This document shows, one piece after another, positions 18,001 through 25,079 of a stretch of DNA of 64,000 bases. The notes beneath the pieces are model-generated. The model was not told the DNA's origin and searched no databases. It saw nothing but the letters and a program-made list of their open reading frames with translations. Origin of the DNA: an uncultured Metabacillus sp. GTDB lineage: Bacteria; Bacillota; Bacilli; Bacillales; Bacillaceae. The position numbers were made by a program, and so were the translations under genes. Location of the stretch: assembly GCF_947503125.1 (NCBI RefSeq), contig NZ_CANNCR010000007.1:62001-126000 (forward strand), written 5' to 3'. Numbering within the stretch: the first letter of the stretch is position 1; every line of letters starts with the position of its first letter.

Positions 18001-18104
18001 TTAATCAAAACATCCCTTGTTTCATGTTCATTAAAAGAATTTGCTTTATAACTGTCATAGTTTTTTTTGAAATTTTCTACTAATTTTTCTAAAAGACCCG
18101 TCAT
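15072..18104 (-). CDS. Type IIG-like restriction endonuclease/methyltransferase fusion
   Basis: About 1010 aa from the ATG at 18104 (AGGA 9 bp upstream; GTG 18125 is the alternative). The N-terminal nuclease domain has the PD-(D/E)XK pattern PDYTITIRGVKKFFIEVKKP near residues 75-95. The methyltransferase core follows, with motif I IADIACGSGVFLIESF (about 385) and motif IV AIIGNPPYVKT (about 545). The C-terminal 350 residues are TaqI-like specificity sequence with ASGGTAGFCAI and FHSRGTSVLSRLPI. Such enzymes cut and methylate with one polypeptide. With the adjacent methyltransferase and the upstream putative nuclease it forms a restriction-modification cluster. Confidence 0.9.
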   Translation of the reverse strand: MTGLLEKLVENFKKNYDSYKANSFNEHETRDVLINPFLELLGWDVSNKKGVDPYIREIVPEKFDTKGKRPDYTITIRGVKKFFIEVKKPHVDITNIPEPAIQTRSYGVTARHQIAVLTNFEYLYIYDTTVAPMEDDVPQKALLKRYHYTEYLEKWEEIHSLLSKEAVYSSDYDEKLGNLVVNRDVVTVDSLFLKQINKWRVNLANDLYETHPEYQISYINDAVQSFINQIIFLRICEDRNLPTYYKLLDTIENEDRLKNELLKVLQEADVKYNSGIFENAEIVLDLNNEVVSDIIKDLYYPESPFIYNIIDANILGEIYEIFLSEKLTLTADNKIILSKKAENINRDVVTTPLQIVRYMVKKSLEPLTKDKSPDEIKKLNIADIACGSGVFLIESFGYLMEQVRNWYEKFDKDFLIEGEDERFFLPFNEKKEILTSSIYGLDIDPNAVEVCKFSLLLKLLEEETEPTLGRGNSLLPVLNENIKTGNALVEFGHLKKRKIEDNDKYLISAFNWKFNNNVEKFDAIIGNPPYVKTSDMNTLLPGDEVWVYEKMYTSSYKQFDKYMLFIERAMDKLKDNGILCYIVPNKFSKIVAGEKLRDILAKNGYVKEFIDFGAAQLFKDKNVTTYSSVLLAGKLKSSQFIFEEVENLQDWWINQENEEKLLRVTLNSNILSENSWVLVSDEEKARLINKLYENATLFGGKINDENIAEIFNGIQTSAERPVPIYWFSEDQIIDQDSQYFKILKEEKEYLIEKNILKPYYKPTKKIEKNIDTYDYVSPNKWIIFPYNENGEIYSRAEMSSLFSETWAYLNDFYDRLVPKQVSGATKGRDVPHATPDTWYHYGRIQALTRFINTPKLIVGILTRKPLYLYDDHDMLIASGGTAGFCAITENPNSPYVLEFIQAVLNHPAIEWLTSVIGSDFEGGFHSRGTSVLSRLPIINVDFTDSTQKNLYDSIVMNTREIYSINKKLANKGLDRRERSALINEKDDLKLSVTNAVTDLYGISEYKHVFN

Positions 18105-18206
18105 ATCTTCACATCCTACTCTCACATATTCTTAGTAAAATTATACCAGCAATATATCATTATACAATTACCGTTTAAAAATTAACTTTTCATAGATAGA
18201 ATAAAA

Positions 18207-18236
18207 AAAACAAGCAGGAGGGTTCCTGCTTGTTTT
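18207..18236 (-). terminator. terminator of the 201-codon gene
   Basis: AAAACAAGCAGGA and TCCTGCTTGTTTT form a 13-bp stem with a 4-nt loop. On the minus strand TTTTTTTTAT follows. It separates the small nuclease gene from the type IIG gene. Confidence 0.9.
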
Positions 18237-18249
18237 GAGAATCTATAAG

Positions 18250-18834
18250 TTACAGTGGTGGTAGCTTTAATTTCGTTATTAGTTCAGAAGCAAAAATCTC
18301 TTTTGAATCTTTCTGCAAATTAATAATCTCATACTTATCTGTTTTATAATCATCAATATTACAGTTAAATTTATCGTTAAATGTTACCAAAACAAATTGC
18401 ATATCTTCATTTTTTCCCCAAATTAAATTATTTGCACGAAAAGTATCCTCATCAATTTTTACTGTTTTGGCAGCTTTTACAGATATCCCCCTCAATACTT
18501 TAGGTTCTCCAACTGCATTCCCATGTTTAAAGGGATTGATTACTGCAATATCAATTTCATTTTTACCAGTTTTGTATTTATTTAAGAAGTTTTGATTAGT
18601 AACAACAGCATATCCCTTAGATTCTATTTGGTGTTTACACAAAAAATAAACAAAACGATGAATAATAAACTCAGGTAAACTTTTATAATTTGAATGGATG
18701 CCAGTCATACTTATTGATGTTTCAATAAATGTTTGGTAACAGTCCCTAACTTCCCCATTAGTGATAGAGTAGAGATTGCGTTCAATATAAGTGTTAATTT
18801 CTAATAGGTATCTCTCCGAAATTTCTCTTAACAT
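18250..18834 (-). CDS. Putative PD-(D/E)XK restriction endonuclease
   Basis: About 194 aa from the ATG at 18834 (GAGGGG just upstream; an earlier ATG is at 18855). A helical N-terminal half is followed by a nuclease-like core: FIIHRFVYFLCKHQIESKGY, GKNEIDIAVINP (candidate Asp) and RGISVKAAKTVKIDED (candidate S-x-K in place of E-x-K). This spacing fits small type II endonucleases. It sits upstream of the type IIG and methyltransferase genes but has its own terminator. I recognise no named enzyme; it could instead be an unrelated defence nuclease. Confidence 0.6.
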   Translation of the reverse strand: MLREISERYLLEINTYIERNLYSITNGEVRDCYQTFIETSISMTGIHSNYKSLPEFIIHRFVYFLCKHQIESKGYAVVTNQNFLNKYKTGKNEIDIAVINPFKHGNAVGEPKVLRGISVKAAKTVKIDEDTFRANNLIWGKNEDMQFVLVTFNDKFNCNIDDYKTDKYEIINLQKDSKEIFASELITKLKLPPL

Positions 18835-19022
18835 ATTTCCCCTCATTGTTTCCATGTTAGCTAGTAAACTTTAGATTTTTTCCATCAACAAGTAATAGAT
18901 TTCCCTTTTATAAAATTCTACTTTTATACTATGATAGGAAATAACCAGTTAATTTTCAATCAAAAGAGACAATTCCAGCTTTATCAAAATTTCACTTTAA
19001 TTAGCAAAAGGAGTATTTAGTA

Positions 19023-20087
19023 TTGAAAAAATTATATTTAGTTCTAGTCCTATGCATAGTTTTTTTAGTCTATTCTCCCCAACTAGGAGTTGCGGAGACA
19101 AATGAGGTGCCGCCAAAGGCTGAAACTTCTGTTAAGACACCAAAAGCATCCTATCAATGGGATAAAGTTGATGAAGGTCTTTACCACTTTATATTCACAA
19201 GTGATTTTAGCAAACTTACTGAAAATGAGAAACTCAACACTTTTTATGAACAGTTAGCGAAGTTTAAAAAAGAACATTCAGGGGAAACAATCGTTGGCTA
19301 TCAAGCTACAACCAATAATACTCCTTCTGCTTCCATAAATGGCTTTATGGTATCTACAGAAAAGAAAGCAATGAATGGTGCTGTTCTTGCAGCAATCATA
19401 ACAGGGATTGTTACTGGATTAATTGGGTTAATTACTTTAATCTATACAGTTAGGAATAACAAAAAGACGCTTTTCGTAAATAATATTACATCTGAAAGAG
19501 TAAAGTGGATGGGTCAACTAAAAGAGTATGTAGCGGAATTTATCTCTTTAGCTAGCTTTTATAATGAGAAGCCTGTCTTAGAAGACGCAAAAGAAAAAGG
19601 AGAATATCTTGATAAAATTATTCATGCCAGAGCAAAAATAAAGCTCCACCTCAATTATAAAGGGGAAGCAGATAAGAAGATAATGGAGATTGTTGATAAA
19701 ATGTCTTCTAACATTATGACAGCTTTCGAAACATTTACTCTCCTTAAAAAAAGTGATAAAGAAAAAGTTGCCTATGTTATGGAACAGCACAAGGAACAAC
19801 TAGATAAAAGAATTAAATCAAAAATCGATAAAAGCATTCAGGACACTCCTAAATCTCAATCAATACCAGATTATCAATCAGTCTTAAAAACAGTTACGGA
19901 AATTGTCCATGAAGCGCAAAATGAAGAGATTGCACTGTTTAATAACCGTTTTAAGAAGGAGTTTAAACAATTAAAAAAAGAACTACAAAACAATACTGAT
20001 ATATTATTAGAGCATACGCAAAAGTATTTAAAAGAGGAATGGAACCGAGTAAAACAGGAAGCTGAGAAAGGGAATTTATCAAAGTAG
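19023..20087 (+). CDS. Signal-bearing single-pass membrane protein with cytoplasmic coiled coil
   Basis: 354 aa, TTG start with AGGAG upstream. A signal peptide (1-24, ending around GVAET), an exported segment (25-118), and a transmembrane helix (about 121-143, AAIITGIVTGLIGLITLIY) are followed by a long charged, helical cytoplasmic tail. Just inside the membrane it reads LFVNNITSERVKWMGQLKEY, a motif I associate with widespread uncharacterised membrane proteins often found near defence genes. Convergent with the partition operon, with a terminator between. Function unknown; a membrane-acting defence or signalling role is speculation. Confidence 0.8.
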   Translation: MKKLYLVLVLCIVFLVYSPQLGVAETNEVPPKAETSVKTPKASYQWDKVDEGLYHFIFTSDFSKLTENEKLNTFYEQLAKFKKEHSGETIVGYQATTNNTPSASINGFMVSTEKKAMNGAVLAAIITGIVTGLIGLITLIYTVRNNKKTLFVNNITSERVKWMGQLKEYVAEFISLASFYNEKPVLEDAKEKGEYLDKIIHARAKIKLHLNYKGEADKKIMEIVDKMSSNIMTAFETFTLLKKSDKEKVAYVMEQHKEQLDKRIKSKIDKSIQDTPKSQSIPDYQSVLKTVTEIVHEAQNEEIALFNNRFKKEFKQLKKELQNNTDILLEHTQKYLKEEWNRVKQEAEKGNLSK

Positions 20088-20109
20088 TGAATAAATAAAT
20101 TAGTATTAT

Positions 20110-20136
20110 AAGCCACTTTAGATAGTGGCTTTTTAA
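20110..20136 (+). terminator. terminator of the membrane protein gene
   Basis: AAGCCACT and AGTGGCTT pair across TTAGAT, followed by TTTTA. Confidence 0.8.
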
Positions 20137-20519
20137 AAGTATCCTTCTTGCCTTAACGCATTTTCAATAACCAAATTTACCCATGCACTTTTAGAAATTT
20201 TTCGTTCAATATGATTGATGTTATCGTAAATCTTAACATTTTCCTCTTTTTGGTCTGCAATGAAGCGTTCTAAAACTTTATTTAATGAAGATTCAATGGA
20301 GACAATTATTTTTATGTACTCATTCTTTTCTTGTTTATCATATGAAATCAGTTGTCTTTCTTCCCGTTTTTCCTGCCCCTTAAGAATGCCATCCTCCTGT
20401 TCTTCTTCTGAATTTATTTGTAACCGTTTTTTAGCTTGATTTGTTCTCGTTCGTCTTTCCTCTTCTTTTGCAGCTTCTACTTCTATTTCATCTAGTTGGC
20501 TTAAAAAATCATCAGTCAT
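20133..20519 (-). CDS. Partition partner protein (ParB-like role), unknown family
   Basis: 128 aa, highly charged, with an acidic/basic N-terminal two-thirds (EEERRTRTNQAKKRL) and a conserved-looking C-terminus, SAWVNLVIENALRQEGYF, reminiscent of short ribbon-helix-helix or helix-turn-helix adaptors. The start overlaps the parA stop by 8 bp, so the two are translationally coupled. Plasmid partition operons usually pair ParA with a small DNA-binding protein; the palindromes at 21444 and 23646 are candidate sites for it. Assigned by context. Confidence 0.65.
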   Translation of the reverse strand: MTDDFLSQLDEIEVEAAKEEERRTRTNQAKKRLQINSEEEQEDGILKGQEKREERQLISYDKQEKNEYIKIIVSIESSLNKVLERFIADQKEENVKIYDNINHIERKISKSAWVNLVIENALRQEGYF

Positions 20520-21327
20520 TTAAACTCGCTCCCTTCCCCCTTAAAAACACTTTATTTGAGATGATACGAATATCTTCCATGATATTCTTTGACCAAACAT
20601 CTTTTAAATCATTCAACATGATACCTTCATTTTTACTCGTAGAAACTTTTTGAGAGTAACGAATGCTACCTAGAATTTTTTCTTCAGGTATTCCATTTTC
20701 AATTAATCGATTCCTGAACATTTCTAACTGTTTTAATGATTTCTCTTTAGGTCCTTTATGTTCTACTTTGTTAAAGACAATACCATAATCAATCTGATAA
20801 CCAGCTTCTTTATATTCACTTACTAATTCAACACTGCGTTCCGCAGAAATAATACCATCCATGTCGATATCGGTCGGTATAACAATAAAATTCGAAGCAG
20901 AAATTGAATAATTTACTACATCTGAATTCTCATTAGGATGTGTATCTAAAATGACAAAATCAAACATTTTGGTTAAAGGCTCTAATTTATTCCTTAAAAC
21001 ATCTAGCTGTTTTGGTCGTGGTACATTTTTTTTCACCCAATCAGCATAATCATCGACCCGCTCATCGCTTGGTATGTAGTAAATATTATCCCTGAACTTT
21101 TGAATTACCTCCGATGGCTTTGCAGCTCCCGTAAGCCAATCATATGCAGACACATTAAACGAATCCCTATCTTTTAAAAATCCAGTTGCAATACTGCTAT
21201 TTTGACATGTATCAATGATACAAACTTTTTTTCCTTGTTCTGACTGTTCTGCAATCGAGATGCTTAAAAACCGTGCTAGGGTACTTTTTCCTACTCCACC
21301 TTTACCTGAATAAACTGTTATAACTCC
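20512..21327 (-). CDS. parA: ParA-family partition ATPase
   Basis: 271 aa from the ATG at 21327 (GGGAGG 8 bp upstream; an in-frame start at 21369 is weaker). The deviant Walker A YSGKGGVGKST starts near residue 6, Walker A' CIIDTCQNSS follows, and Walker B is FVILDTHPNENSDVV. No N-terminal DNA-binding domain, so it is the small, type Ib-like form. It would bind ATP and non-specific DNA to segregate the excised or plasmid form of the element. The overlapping 128-aa gene downstream should encode its partner. Confidence 0.93.
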   Translation of the reverse strand, partial: GVITVYSGKGGVGKSTLARFLSISIAEQSEQGKKVCIIDTCQNSSIATGFLKDRDSFNVSAYDWLTGAAKPSEVIQKFRDNIYYIPSDERVDDYADWVKKNVPRPKQLDVLRNKLEPLTKMFDFVILDTHPNENSDVVNYSISASNFIVIPTDIDMDGIISAERSVELVSEYKEAGYQIDYGIVFNKVEHKGPKEKSLKQLEMFRNRLIENGIPEEKILGSIRYSQKVSTSKNEGIMLNDLKDVWSKNIMEDIRIISNKVFLRGKGASLND

Positions 21328-21443
21328 CATTAAATATTCCTCCCTACACCCTTCTAAATAAAGGTTCATTTATCACTTTCAGTAATTCAATCTTTATTCC
21401 TTTCTATAAAGATAAAAAAATAGAAATTTATATTTATAAAAAG

Positions 21444-21463
21444 ATAAAAGTATATACTTTTAT
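21444..21463. promoter_or_regulatory. palindromic operator or parS-like site upstream of parA
   Basis: A perfect 20-bp palindrome with core AAAAGTATATACTTTT, about 117 bp upstream of parA. The central AAGTATATACTT recurs at 23646-23657. Confidence 0.65.
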
Positions 21464-21822
21464 TTTTTGCAATTATCCACCAGCATTTCTAAGTAGCGAT
21501 TTTCCCGTTTTAAGCCTTTTGCCTGATATTTTCGAATCAATTGTTATCTAAGAAACTTAAAATGAATGATTTGCCCTTTTTTGTGAATTCTACAGCCAAT
21601 ATTTCTTTATAGGATGGGTTTTAAAATAACGCACAATAGTGCGTTCAATCATTTAAGGACAGACAGTGAAAAGAAAAAGAAAAGACCTAGTGGAGAAAGT
21701 GATTAAATTCAGTGGACATAAAAAGCTGTGATGTCGTGAACAAGATTTTAAAACCATGCGCCTTCACATTTTCGAAAAAACATCGAAAATGCTTGTCGTT
21801 TAAAAATTTCTTTCTAAATAAA

Positions 21823-21849
21823 AAACGAGGATGGGGTTTATCCTCGTTT
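21823..21849 (-). terminator. terminator in the control region
   Basis: AAACGAGGAT and ATCCTCGTTT form a 10-bp stem. TTTTTTATTTAG follows on the minus strand. It could end a short transcript crossing the iteron-like repeats. Confidence 0.65.
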
Positions 21850-21960
21850 GCCAGGCGGCAGCCGTCTGATGACTTTAGGAATCAGACAACTATCTTTACT
21901 AATAAAGTACCCTCTAAATTTCTCAGAACACTTGGGGCTACAAGAATAATTCCATATTTC

Positions 21961-22019
21961 GGTTGTAACCCTATACCATACTTTTTTTCTTCGGTTGGAA
22001 CTCTATACCATACTTTTTT
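21961..22019. repeat. iteron-like repeat pair 1
   Basis: Two direct copies, 32 bp apart, of a unit containing GGTTG(T/G)AACCCTATACCAT followed by a T-run (starts 21961 and 21993). Confidence 0.85.
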
Positions 22020-22153
22020 TTATAAAAGAAGCTGGTTTAATGGTTTAATTTTTTTACTTCGAATAGTAAATTTATGTTTAACAACTATTTTTCTAATAAA
22101 TCACTCTTCAAAATCCGCTCCTCCTTATAGCTCTAAGTCTCACTCCGTATTTT

Positions 22154-22212
22154 GGTTGTAACCCTATACCATACTTTTTTTCTTCGGTTGGAACCCTATA
22201 CCATACTTTTTT
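22154..22212. repeat. iteron-like repeat pair 2
   Basis: The same pair recurs 193 bp further on (starts 22154 and 22186), right beside the end of the putative initiator gene. Confidence 0.85.
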
Positions 22213-22220
22213 CACAAAAA

Positions 22221-22241
22221 AAGAGTGAAATTATCACTCTT
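22221..22241 (-). terminator. terminator of the putative initiator gene
   Basis: AAGAGTG and CACTCTT pair across AAATTAT and overlap the stop codon; TTTTTTTGTG follows on the minus strand. Confidence 0.75.
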
Positions 22242-23280
22242 TCTCTTTTTGATTTTTATTGTCTTCTTCTTTAGCTAAACCAAACAATGTTCGCACAGAA
22301 CGATACCATTCATCATTTTGTACTTGTGTTGTGACGAATACGAGACTAGGATTGATGAAATAGATTTGATTTTCAGCTTCGAATGACCCTAAAACGTTAG
22401 CCTGTTTTAAGATTTTAAAATACATTTCTAACTTTTCTCTTTGATTCCCATCCATTCGCTTAGGTGTTTGACCAGTTATTGCTTTCCAAAGTTCTTTTTT
22501 GGTCAATTTCTTAATTAATTTTGGATTGTGTTCCAATGCTGTAAGAGCGTCTTTGTACCCTTTAGTGATATCATCATGGTAATTTTTGCATAGTATGTAA
22601 GCTTGGGGATGAACAAAAGGTAATAATCCTGCGACTAATGATAAAGGGTACAATTCTAATTTTTTCTTTCTTCTTTTGTCATTGTTCTTTTTTTCAACGA
22701 TTTCATCTATTTTTTTAATGAATTTTGATAAATTTCTCTGGAATATTTTCACACAATACTCTTCATGTTCATCAAATTCGCCTTTAATTACATATTTTCC
22801 ATGCATTTTATAACCAAATGCATTGTCTTTTCCTAAACGAACTGGTACAAGTATTTCAACTTCAATTAGAGAATCTAATAAAGCTTTTGTTAGTTTTCTG
22901 GAAGCCCCAATGTAATTGGCAATTTCAGTTTGACTTAGGGGTTTCCCCTTTAATGATAATGGAATATCTTGAAAAGAAATCAAAGGCAATAATTTAACGA
23001 AATAGTGCATTCTGGCTTGTGTTAATTTCCCTGAAATTTCTTTGATGCTCCGTTTAATTTGAACAAACCCTTTCCGATTGTTTTTTTTATAATCTTCTTC
23101 TAGTTTCATTTTTTCTATGAATGCTTTGATTTGATTTTTACTTCTAACATCCGATTTATCTAAATCAATTAGCCTCAAAAATCGTTCTTTCCCTGTTTTT
23201 TTGCTCTTTACCTTAATATAAGCTTCTGTTACCTCCAAGACTTCTTCAAATTCCATAATTCGATTAAAATTCGTATCCAT
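22234..23280 (-). CDS. Putative plasmid replication initiator
   Basis: 348 aa, basic. The middle contains a winged-helix-like segment (GKPLSQTEIANYIGASRKLT, then KALLDSLIEVEILVPV), and the C-terminus holds ELWKAITGQTPKRMDGNQRE. Four iteron-like repeats lie directly downstream and the parA pair beyond them; this grouping is why I call it an initiator. I cannot place it in a named Rep family from sequence alone, and a large regulatory protein is the alternative. The start ATG at 23280 follows TAGGAGG. Confidence 0.6.
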   Translation of the reverse strand: MDTNFNRIMEFEEVLEVTEAYIKVKSKKTGKERFLRLIDLDKSDVRSKNQIKAFIEKMKLEEDYKKNNRKGFVQIKRSIKEISGKLTQARMHYFVKLLPLISFQDIPLSLKGKPLSQTEIANYIGASRKLTKALLDSLIEVEILVPVRLGKDNAFGYKMHGKYVIKGEFDEHEEYCVKIFQRNLSKFIKKIDEIVEKKNNDKRRKKKLELYPLSLVAGLLPFVHPQAYILCKNYHDDITKGYKDALTALEHNPKLIKKLTKKELWKAITGQTPKRMDGNQREKLEMYFKILKQANVLGSFEAENQIYFINPSLVFVTTQVQNDEWYRSVRTLFGLAKEEDNKNQKEKE

Positions 23281-23471
23281 TTCTATTCCTCCTAATAAAT
23301 TTTAAATATCATTTTTTAGGAGTCACTCTAAAAAAATTGAAGGACTTTCATCGAAAATATAAAATGAATAAATAGGTTCATATTATGATTTTGTTTGAAT
23401 TGTTTTTGTAACTCCACGAATAAGAACATCTAGGATTCTTAATCAATTTATATAAAATCTCGTCCATTTTC

Positions 23472-23499
23472 GAAGGCTTCTTACTAGCCTTCTTTTTTT
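23472..23499 (+). terminator. terminator with no obvious gene
   Basis: GAAGGCT and AGCCTTC pair, then seven T on the plus strand. No plus-strand gene lies upstream, so a small transcript antisense to the initiator leader is possible. Confidence 0.65.
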
Positions 23500-23645
23500 A
23501 ATGTCTTTGTTATAACTTCTTATTTGTATACATCATCTTTAGTAATCTACAACAGAATTTTTCAATTTCCTAGTTTCGCGTTCTTTTTTTATTTAGGTTT
23601 ATATTGATTATTTCCTTTTATAAAAATAGAAAGATAGAAAGATTG

Positions 23646-23657
23646 AAGTATATACTT
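23646..23657. promoter_or_regulatory. second copy of the parA-type palindrome
   Basis: AAGTATATACTT, extended on one side as AAGTATATACTTTTAT exactly as at 21444-21463. It lies about 90 bp upstream of the 89-codon gene. Confidence 0.6.
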
Positions 23658-23746
23658 TTATCTACCAAATAAGTCGTATTTCTTTAATCAAAAATTTCAT
23701 TTTCTATGTATTATAGGTTCATACGGAACAAAGGAGGAATATTTTT

Positions 23747-24016
23747 ATGAAATTCATGAACCCAAACGATTTGATTATCACAATAGACTGGAAAGATGAA
23801 AGTACGCTTATGAGGGAAGGATTTGTAACGATTTCAGACTCTTTTTCACAGCGTCACATTTCAGTTGAAATGGTGTTGTTCCCTGCCGAAAACCGAATCG
23901 AAATTGACTGTGTAGAACTGATACGCTTATATCCTTCGCAAAAAGGGTTAGATGTGGATATGGGTGAATTAAAAACATTGTTGATGACTCATATTAAAGA
24001 ATGCTTAAACACATAA
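23747..24016 (+). CDS. Hypothetical 89-residue protein
   Basis: Starts MKFMNPNDLIITIDWKDES after a strong GGAGG site and ends in a terminator (24017-24044). It is predicted mixed alpha/beta, acidic, with no signal peptide. It is the only plus-strand gene of this part of the element, and its promoter region carries the palindrome shared with parA, so it may belong to the same regulon. No family recognised. Confidence 0.75.
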   Translation: MKFMNPNDLIITIDWKDESTLMREGFVTISDSFSQRHISVEMVLFPAENRIEIDCVELIRLYPSQKGLDVDMGELKTLLMTHIKECLNT

Positions 24017-24044
24017 AAAAGGACGAATTATTTCGTCCTTTTTT
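24017..24044 (+). terminator. terminator of the 89-codon gene
   Basis: AAAAGGACGAA and TTCGTCCTTTT pair across TTAT, with a T-run. Confidence 0.9.
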
Positions 24045-24163
24045 ACTCATGAAACATTTATCCCTTATCGGAATCAGCGACTACTATAAAACAGGAATAG
24101 AGCCTTTTGCTTTGGTCAATTGTCATATTGAAGTTCGTAAAATAAATAGATATAATGACTATT

Positions 24164-24442
24164 TTATTTGTATGAGTTATTTAACCAATTAAAGAACCTT
24201 CGAGTCGGTATTATAATTCTACTGCCCACCTTCTTGCATGGAAACTCCGGATTCCTTGCCATTTCATAAATTTTGCTGGTAGAGACATTCAATATCTTAG
24301 CTGCCTTATCTGCTGTTAAAGTTTCACCGTATTGTTCCACCACATTGTTATTTCCTTGCATCTCCTTTAACTCTTCTAATATCTCCACTTTAATTTTTTG
24401 CAGTTCCTCGGAAAGAATCTTTCTTATAATATCTTCAATCAT
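24164..24442 (-). CDS. Excisionase-type helix-turn-helix protein
   Basis: 92 aa. An N-terminal helix (EDIIRKILSEELQKIKVEIL) likely oligomerises. The C-terminal half is a MerR/excisionase-like domain: TLTADKAAKILNVSTSKIYE, then PCKKVGSRIIIPTRRFFNWL. It overlaps the upstream gene by 8 bp, and that gene has the same layout, so the two appear to be duplicated, co-translated DNA-binding proteins. They lie near the tyrosine recombinase at 25080 and could serve as its directionality factors, or as regulators. Confidence 0.8.
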   Translation of the reverse strand: MIEDIIRKILSEELQKIKVEILEELKEMQGNNNVVEQYGETLTADKAAKILNVSTSKIYEMARNPEFPCKKVGSRIIIPTRRFFNWLNNSYK

Positions 24443-24866
24443 TTTGTTCCCCCAAGTTCCAATAAGCTTCCCCGCCGTCTAACCAATGAAACAACCTAGC
24501 TGTATCAACTTTTGAGCTGTATATTTTCGGGAAATTCTTATCAGTTTTACCTAGTTTTCTAATCGCATAGACACTTAAGTTTAGTATCTCAGAAGCGTTT
24601 TTTAATGTGATGACAGAGCTATGCTTATCAACCTGAGATTTATATTTCTCCCTAACCTCGTCGTCAATTTGAAGTGCTTCTTCATACCTTTTTTCGAATA
24701 ATTCATAGTCAATTTCTTCTTGTCCTTTTTTTAGATTTTCTAGTGTATCTGATTCTTCCGAATGCTCTTCATTAACTTGACCAGTATTAATTTCTGGATT
24801 CTGTTGTAAATAAAGTTGTATTTCTTCTCGAACAATTTTTCGTATTAGATTTTCAAGTTCACTCAC
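24435..24866 (-). CDS. Second excisionase-type helix-turn-helix protein
   Basis: About 143 aa from GTG 24866 (AAGG 9 bp upstream; GTG 24875 is the alternative). The N-terminal helix ELENLIRKIVREEIQLYLQQ resembles that of its neighbour; an acidic linker follows, then the HTH domain HSSVITLKNASEILNLSVYA with KVDTARLFHWLD. It is the partner of the 92-aa gene (8-bp overlap). Diverged duplicates of this kind may act as a heteromer; that is inference. Confidence 0.75.
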   Translation of the reverse strand: MSELENLIRKIVREEIQLYLQQNPEINTGQVNEEHSEESDTLENLKKGQEEIDYELFEKRYEEALQIDDEVREKYKSQVDKHSSVITLKNASEILNLSVYAIRKLGKTDKNFPKIYSSKVDTARLFHWLDGGEAYWNLGEQND

Positions 24867-25079
24867 TTCAACCACCCTTATATCATCATGACACTATTCA
24901 TTTATGATGTTTTTTCTTTTTATTATAAATGAGCCAACACCTAAAGAAATATTAGAATTATTTGAATTCCCTCTGTAATTCAATCAATGAATGATTTTTC
25001 AAAGCTTCATAGATTTTTTTGCAAACAGTTTTCGGGATGAATGATTACAGTTCATAGAATACACCTCCTTTTTAAAAAG

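Larger units (their letters stand above)
21328..22220. other. iteron-bearing control region between rep and par genes
   Basis: About 900 bp without a credible gene. It holds a 20-bp palindrome (21444-21463), an inverted repeat CATTTTCGA/TCGAAAATG (21767-21791), a minus-strand terminator (21823-21849), and two pairs of 27-bp direct repeats (21961 and 22154). This is the architecture of a plasmid replication/partition control region. A 149-codon plus-strand frame at 21712 overlaps the repeats and I reject it. Confidence 0.6.
23281..23746. other. divergent control region
   Basis: Between the putative initiator gene and the 89-codon gene. It contains the imperfect palindrome TTTTTTAG/CTAAAAAA (about 23309-23332), a plus-strand terminator (23472) and the AAGTATATACTT palindrome (23646). 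No gene seen. Confidence 0.5.

Noticed and set aside
13419-18834. BREX or type I restriction system
   Set aside because: No BrxC, BrxZ, BrxL, HsdR or HsdS homologue is present; the domain order is that of a type IIG enzyme with a separate methylase.
21712-22161. 149-codon plus-strand frame
   Set aside because: It crosses a minus-strand terminator and both iteron pairs and has repeat-derived, low-complexity sequence.
21961-22212. CRISPR array
   Set aside because: Only four copies in two pairs, with unequal 5-bp and 134-bp gaps and no cas genes. Iteron-like repeats fit better.
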